A stretch of DNA of 64,000 nucleotides, taken from Trichostrongylus colubriformis. Its lineage: Eukaryota > Nematoda > Chromadorea > Rhabditida > Trichostrongylidae. The DNA lies in contig OZ022256.1 in NCBI GenBank assembly GCA_963978905.1, positions 15,173,863 through 15,237,862 of the forward strand, written 5' to 3'. Positions within the stretch are counted from its first letter, which is position 1; each line of letters begins with the position of its first letter. The notes below the pieces were generated by a model that was not told the origin of the DNA, made no database searches, and saw only the letters and a list, made by a program, of their open reading frames with translations. The translations under genes and the position numbers were made by a program. Shown here piece by piece: positions 58,712 through 64,000 of this stretch.

Positions 58712-59249
58712 TTACTCAATTAGAATTCGAGCATAACAAGCAAAAAATAGTAAAGCTTTTAGCCCCGTAACACCTTGGCTGTAAACATTGGCATAAAATT
58801 GCGTCCAAGAATTCTCAAGATTGGTTATTTTCCCGTGAAATGCGGGGACAGGAATTTTCGATAATTCCACATTTGTTTTTTTCAGTAAAAGTTCGCTTTC
58901 TACCTTTGTCGTTAGGTGTTGATTCTTAAAGCCCTGTCCATATTGCATAAATATCTATGAGAAGGGTCTCCGCGTTAACATGAACCGCCTGCACTTCCTC
59001 AACATGAGTATGGGTTTGTTTACCGTGCTCTGTTGTGATTTCCACCATATTATCTGCTGTTTTTGTGGAGTTTTCTAGCGTTTTCTCCACCAATCCTGCG
59101 GTTTCCCTCAGCGCAGTTGCTTGCATTGCGAACAACTCATGCGATTCCTCATTTGCCAGTACTGACGCACTTTGCTATGGTACATGCCAAAGAACTTTTG
59201 CTGCTGCAACGAGCGCCTTCTGAGTTCTCACGGTGATCGGCCCACTCAT
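58712..59249 (-). pseudogene. gag-like protein of a BEL/Pao element (broken)
   Basis: ATG at 59249 starts MSGPITVRTQKALVAAAKVL, stops shortly after, reopens as the frame 59135-58926 (LRETAGLVEKTLENSTKTAD) and shifts into 58948-58712. That last frame holds LSKIPVPAFHGKITNLENSW followed by TQFYANVYSQ. This is the L-P-K-x-x-x-P-x-F-x-G-x..W..F block typical of the gag-like domain of BEL/Pao elements. Gag proteins package the element RNA. Stops and a frameshift make this copy inactive. Confidence 0.7.
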
Positions 59250-59411
59250 TTCCACTGAGAAATGAAACAAGCAAAGTTATAAAAACAAACCCAAGGAGAA
59301 GATGGGAGGCGAGAAGGAAAGCCAAAAGGATTCAAATGGGACTTGAAAAATATGATTTTCAAAAGCTTTCCTGCGGTTCAAGCTCGATCCTCAGTGCACA
59401 ATGAAATGTAT

Positions 59412-59695
59412 TAGCTGCTGCCACGCGATAATCAGGATAAGATAAACAATTTATTCGTTCAATACAGGCACAGTCTCGTATCTCAAATTTGCGCAATCGA
59501 ACTGAAGGCACTGGTGGTTAAAAGTGAAGTATAAACTAAATGAGAGTAAATGAAATAGAAGACATGGAGAAAAGGGCACGTTCAAGCCAGAAAAGGATGG
59601 CAGACGTGCAGCATTTATACCGTGGTCACAGCTAGCCATGCCTTCTCCAGTTTTTTCATGGCATCGTGGAACTTGCAGAAGGCGATTAGTCATTT
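59412..59695 (-). repeat. Terminal repeat, 5' copy (minus orientation)
   Basis: It matches 55787-56060 with scattered substitutions. The diverged SL1-like block lies at 59471-59492 and a TTTATAC box is about 31 nt upstream on the minus strand. Confidence 0.6.
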
Positions 59696-60071
59696 GTTGA
59701 TTTTTTTCTTTTCTTTCATTTTTTTCAATTTTTTTCTCTCGCTAATTCTCTAACAACAATACTCGAATATGTATGTAGCCAATACAGTGTGTCCCAAAAG
59801 TATAGGTCCACCCTATTTTTCATCCATATCTCTAGAATGGACCAGTGATTCCTTTCCAAATTTTTATCTGTGGTACCTGATCACTGTAGCGATCAAACGC
59901 CTCAGTAAAACTGGAGACGTGAAATTGCAAAATTTTATATGCTTTTTTTTTCAAAAATAAGGGTGTCCCAAAAGTATAGGTCCACTCAGTCTTTCCGCCT
60001 TGCTTCCATCGATAGGTAAGTTGTGAAGTAGATGTGTTGACGCATCCTTCTGAGATTTACTCTACAGTGCC

Positions 60072-60791
60072 ATGCCACAAGGTACGCATTTATCCGAGTA
60101 CGAAAAAGGGCAAATTCTGGCCTACAAGGATGTGGGACTCAGTAATCGCAAAATTTCTGTGAAGATGGGCCTATCCCACAACTTTATCAGCACCTTCTGT
60201 CGCACCATGGACCTGTACGGAACGAAAAAGAGAAGTAGAAGGCTGCAGAAGCTTCCTGAGAGGCAGAAGCGTCGGATCCTAACGCTGCGTCCAATTTCAG
60301 GAAGGGTGTTTGTCGGCTGTGCAGGGGACTGGCACCTACTGCATCGAAAAGCACTGTGCACTGTCTGCTCAAGTCGTCTTCTCACATCGAGCGAAGACGG
60401 TTTTCGTTCATGGCATACTTCACGAGGGCGCACGAAGAGGCTCGAATCCATTTTGCCAAGTAAAATGTCAGCTGGATGCATCAATGGGATGAGGTAGCCT
60501 GCAGGGTTACATTATTGACATAGTGTAGTTCACGGCGTATCAGTAATAGCGTTGCCGGTATCTTTTTTGATGAGAAAGGTTCAAATTGGAGGCTTGGCAA
60601 GTCATTGGAAGGATTTGAGGAAGGAGCCGCGTCACTTTTCGAGGCGCGGATTCACTGGTTGTAATGTTATGGTTTGTGCCGCCTTCTCTCGCTTTGGTAA
60701 GAGCAGGATACTATTCATTACGCATCGTACGGATTCCAGGGCATATCAGGACGTTCTAGAAAGTAATTTACTACCATATAAACAGCGGTAA
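60072..60791 (+). pseudogene. Tc3-like transposase, left copy
   Basis: ATG at 60072 encodes MPQGTHLSEYEKGQILAY and SNRKISVKMGLSHNFIS, then YGTKKRSRR..LPERQKRRIL, the two-part helix-turn-helix DNA-binding region of Tc3-like transposases. The frame is interrupted by a stop at 60495 and resumes in phase at 60552-60791 with NVMVCAAFSRFGKSRILFI and DSRAYQDVLESNLLPY, the segment between the first and second catalytic Asp. The C-terminal third with the DSAPAH-type block is missing. Confidence 0.85.
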
Positions 60792-61069
60792 ATACATACA
60801 TGAGGTGCCAGTTCCCTGCACAGCCGACGAACACCCTTTCTGGAATTGGACGCAGCGTTGAGGATCCGACACTTCTGCCTCTCAGAAAGCTTCTGCAGCC
60901 TTCCACTTCTCTTCTTCGTTCCGTACAGGTCCATGTTGCGACAGAAGCTGCTGATCAAGTAGTGGGATAGGTTCATCTTCTCATAAATTTTGCGATTGCT
61001 GTGTCCCGCGTCCTTGTAGGCCAGAATTTGCCCTTTTTCGTACTCGGATAAATGCGTACCTTGTGGCAT
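60746..61069 (-). pseudogene. Tc3-like transposase, right inverted N-terminus
   Basis: From ATG at 61069 on the minus strand: MPQGTHLSEYEKGQILAY, SNRKIYEKMNLSHYLIS, YGTKKRSGR, LSERQKCRIL. Only the DNA-binding region is present. It is a second copy of the left end, differing at several residues, so the two arms have diverged independently since duplication or were never identical. Confidence 0.85.
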
Positions 61070-61355
61070 GGCACTGTAGAGTAAATCTCAGAAGGATGCG
61101 CCAGCACATCTACTTCACAACTTACCTTTCAATGGAAACAGGGCGGAGAGACTGAGTGGACCTATACTTTTGGGACACCCTTATTTTTGAAAAAGAAGGC
61201 AAATAAAATTTTGCAATTTTATGTCTCCAATTTTACCTAGGCGTTTGATCGCTTTAGTGATCAGGTATCACAGATAAAAATTTGGAAAGGAATCACTGGT
61301 CCATTCTGGGGATATGGATGAAAAATAGGGTGGACCTATACTTTTGGGACACACT

Positions 61356-61902
61356 GTACATTCCTCACTGCCATCTACCACTTACTTCCAGTGACTGGCC
61401 AGCTGTTCTGTGCTTTCTGCCCAGAAGTTCTTGAGCTACGATCAGTGATAAACAGACTCCTTGATTCTTATGTAACATTCAGAACTTTCCCTGATCTAAT
61501 ACTATCCGGAAAACGTTAGGTTAATAAAATGCTTTCGAAGAAGCGGAATTCCACAACCGAGTTCTTTGGTACTTCCGTGCTTCATCTTTACAATATGCTG
61601 GAATCAGAGCACTCCCAGGTGTCGAGAAAATGAGCCGCTTTAGTACGATTTCCCTAAAACAGGGACGGTGTACGACTTCCCCTCACCTTCTCCTTTTTTA
61701 CTTCTACAATACGAGTAACTGTTCCAGGATTATATAGTTGCAATGTGTTTTACTGCTACGTATTCCGTTTCGTATTTTTAGTAGAAAAATGCTTATTCTG
61801 CATGTTCTCACACGTAGTGCACGGGTTCGCTGTGAAATACCCTTCGCTTCTCATCTGCCTATTTAAGCTTTAGACTCCAGTGCTCATTGTTGACCTATGC
61901 AG
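61356..61902. other. No feature recognised
   Basis: No open frame of note and no repeat. Confidence 0.4.
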
Positions 61903-62060
61903 GTACGACGCTGTCCGGTCAAATACGAGCCCATTTTGTACTAGGAATCCTTGCCTCCTCAGGCACCCTGGCTGGATCCCTAGATCATGTTGCTAGACAA
62001 ATCAGCTCCTCTTCGAAAAGAGTGAAAGAAACTGCTAGCCAGTCTCTGCAGTCGTTCAAC
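61903..62060 (+). CDS. Exon-like frame, unrecognised
   Basis: The acceptor CCTATGCAG and donor AAC|GTAAGC enclose 158 nt that stay open as TTLSGQIRAHFVLGILASS followed by SKRVKETASQSLQSFN. Its required entry phase (2 nt first) does not fit the exit phase of the TWK exon at 55332, so it is not simply the next channel exon. It may belong to another gene or be chance. Confidence 0.25.
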
Positions 62061-62944
62061 GTAAGCAGTAGTCGTCCGAGTAAAGCCCATTCCGATTATG
62101 GCATCTAAGGACATCAATTAGCTCAAATCTGGTCCAGCTATTGCCACGCATGGGGACAATTCTTTTCTACTCAACCAATTGTACCCCTTCTTGTGGTTAA
62201 CATAGACTATCCAGCTTCCATGCTTTGCGGTTCCTTATAGCGTGATGATCTTCGGATTCAAACCTCCGAAAATATTATCCTGTCTAGTGAGCGTTCAAAG
62301 AGCTGTGAGGTGGACAACGGCAATCTCCTGATCCAATATGATGGAACATCGGGAACTGTGGAATGATAGATGGCAATGAGCAGCTGTTCTCTCGTCCTCA
62401 CGTAGACTGGTAATAAATTATGGGTTAGAAATAGGAATTCAAATTTGAGCCGGCTCTTGCTGTAGTGTAACAGAGCAACTCGTCATACATTTCAGAAAAT
62501 ATCGGAGCATGCTCTAACTTACTGTGGTAATAGATAATTGATGAGGCGGTGAAACCACAAGGGATTCTGGAAATTTTGGAAGTGTCGCAAAACTTATGCA
62601 CCAACCTATGCAAAGTGCTTCAGCTCGAATTAACCTTTCGCGTTATGAAAATTTCCATTGTTATCTAAGAGTCAAGTGACCCGATTCCCATTTGGAATTC
62701 GAATTCGGAAGTATTTCAACACAATTTTCGAGAGAAGACACGATGCGAAAGTGATGCTGAATGAGTGATCTAAGAGATTATGGAAAATGAAAGGTGGTGG
62801 TAAATCAATGGCAAGTAAAACACATCAGGCCTATCCTGCTTAACGATAATTTAATGTCTGTGGGATCTTTCATAGATGAGCACCGCCCTAATCGCCGCTA
62901 GTAGAAGGGCACTGAAAAGCCTACCAACCACACCCTTAACAAGC

Positions 62945-63156
62945 TACGTGACCAGAAGCCTTCGCGTTTCTGCATCGCGCTGCACCATGTCGAGAATTGC
63001 GTCCCAGCACTGGAACGCATTGTCCCAGAAAGCAGTTTTTGATACCACCCCTCCAAACTCGCTGAATTTCGCACCTATCTTGAGCGGGTATCCAAAATAT
63101 TTAGTGCTGCGAGATACTAGATATCTCTCGAAGGCTTGTATAAGAGAATACTGCAT
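62945..63156 (-). CDS. Exon-like frame, unrecognised
   Basis: After the minus-strand acceptor ATTACCATGCAG (ending about 63151) a frame reads LIQAFERYLVSRSTKYFGYP, KFSEFGGVVSKTAFWDNAF and WDAILDMVQRDAETRRLL. The composition is very protein-like, rich in aromatic and charged residues. A plausible donor (CAC|GTAGCT) lies just before the frame's stop. I do not recognise the family and found no partner exon. The plus strand is also open here (100 codons) but looks less natural. Confidence 0.4.
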
Positions 63157-63299
63157 GGTAATGATGAGAAGTGCTTAACCACGTGATAGGCATGGAGTTT
63201 CATTACCTATCTATTATTACTTGATAATTTTACCTGTTATGTAGATTTATTTGTCATGGGTGTTACTGGAACTTTTGTATATTCTAGGTTAGACTTATC

Positions 63300-64000
63300 T
63301 TTCTAAAAAACACTTTTCCCTGAGAAGATCACTTCTACTGGATTGAGGAATAAGTTCCCACGGTTTTTTTGTGCTCCGTTTTTCACATTGTTTCCTTAAT
63401 CTTCCAACAAAGCTTATATATGCATTCGATAGAGCTTTTTTTGCTCTACAAGATGGTGCTACTAGCCTCCCGAATACTCCCACAATTTGATATCCTTGAG
63501 GCTCAGATATGGGGTACACAGTAATAGTCTACCCACAATTTTTTTCGCGAGATTCGAAAAATCGAGATTTTACCAAACACTTTTATCGTACAAAGAACCC
63601 CTCTATTATAACAGTAGATGGCTCAGGTATGTCTTCTTCCCTCATCTGATTCCATCCGACGTGGAAAAGGCCTGCTTTTTTGGACCTCGATGCGCCGAAA
63701 AAGCAGTTTTTCCCCTACAAATTACTCCATCTCTAAACTTTGAAAATAACAAACAAAGGATCAAAACAAGTAGCACCGTACTATGGAGAGGAAAAAGCTT
63801 CACTGATTTTATGTGCACATACATTTTTTGATCCCGATAGCAGACGAGGAAGATGAAGTATCGGAAGTGGCACTTTGCCTTCAGCTTACTTCATTTGCAA
63901 ACCTTATATAATATTAGGCAATCAAAGGAATCGAAAAACAAATAGTAGCGTTTCATAGAGCTGAAAAAGCTCTATCAAAAACATATATAAGCTTCGTCGA
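63300..64000. repeat. Further copies of the 52940 repeat
   Basis: 63340-63470 (AGGAATAAGTTCCC, CAACAAAGCTTATATATGCA, CGATAGAGCTTTTTTTGCTC) and 63900-64000 (GGCAATCAAAGGAATCGAAA, AAGCTCTATCAAAAACATAT) face each other as inverted arms with about 430 bp between. The second arm runs off the window edge. Confidence 0.5.

Larger units (their letters stand above)
55787..59695 (-). mobile_element. BEL/Pao-type LTR retroelement remnant
   Basis: Direct repeats at 55787-56060 and 59412-59695 share GCCACGCG.TAATCAGGATA, AGAAAAGGATGGCAGA.GTG and the SL1-like block, and act as diverged terminal repeats. In the minus orientation a gag-like frame begins 160 bp inside the right-hand (5') repeat. At about 3.9 kb the element is far shorter than a complete one (usually 6 kb or more). 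No protease, RT or integrase motif was seen, so most of pol is deleted. Confidence 0.6.
59785..61355. mobile_element. Tc3-like transposon converted to a large palindrome
   Basis: The ends CAGTGTGTCCCAAAAGTATA are perfectly inverted with TA at 59783 and 61356. Each arm contains a second, internal copy of TGTCCCAAAAGTATAGGTCC (59964 and about 61185), the IR/DR layout known from some Tc1-family elements. The arms 59785-60338 and 60800-61355 are inverted over about 555 bp and include the start of the transposase on both sides; the middle 460 bp is unique. Confidence 0.9.

Noticed and set aside
61903..62060. Next exon of the TWK channel
   Set aside because: The entry phase conflicts with the exit phase at 55332, and in the matching phase a stop appears after about 30 codons; no second-pore sequence is seen.

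Overview
This 64 kb window is animal DNA and reads as nematode. The evidence is short introns with TTTCAG-type acceptors, two exons of a TWK-type two-pore potassium channel, mariner, Tc3-like, Penelope-like and BEL/Pao transposon remnants, and a stretch matching the nematode SL1 spliced leader at 21 of 22 positions. A strongylid (hookworm-like) parasite fits the repeat density, but that is inference. There is no operon, bacterial gene, CRISPR array or rRNA. Host coding sequence is a small fraction; most of the rest is old, broken or palindromic mobile DNA.

Layout. 1-13.5 kb: intergenic or intronic DNA with short inverted-repeat elements, a tandem array of roughly 147 bp units (8.4-9.3 kb) and a broken Penelope-like element (10.7-12.1 kb). 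13.5-14.6 kb: a minus-strand, five-exon gene body whose splice phases all agree but which carries two in-frame stops. 14.6-34 kb: repeat-rich DNA with a palindromic mariner (21.2 kb), a TTAA-flanked element carrying a tRNA-like insert (25.2-26.7 kb) and a deleted Tc1/mariner-superfamily element (27.3-28.2 kb). 34.2-43.6 kb: a plus-strand gene of six phase-consistent exons encoding a hydrophilic, Ser-rich protein segment; its long introns host several MITEs. 44-52.2 kb: two mariner derivatives, a 1.2 kb TIR element and a second Penelope-like remnant interrupted by two later insertions. 53.5-55.3 kb: a possible first exon and two certain exons of a TWK channel. 55.8-59.7 kb: a minus-strand BEL/Pao retroelement remnant with direct terminal repeats. 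59.8-61.4 kb: a Tc3-like element with half-kilobase inverted arms. 61.9-64 kb: isolated exon-like pieces and repeats.

How the parts relate. The six-exon segment and the 53.5 kb first exon both end in phase 1, so they could be alternative N-termini of the same downstream channel, but no exon for membrane helix 1 was found to prove it. The BEL/Pao and Tc3-like elements lie just downstream of the channel exons and would sit in an intron if the gene continues to the right. A recurring feature is inverted-duplication architecture: mariner, Tc3-like, BEL/Pao gag and several MITE families are all arranged as head-to-head arms that would fold into long hairpins if transcribed.
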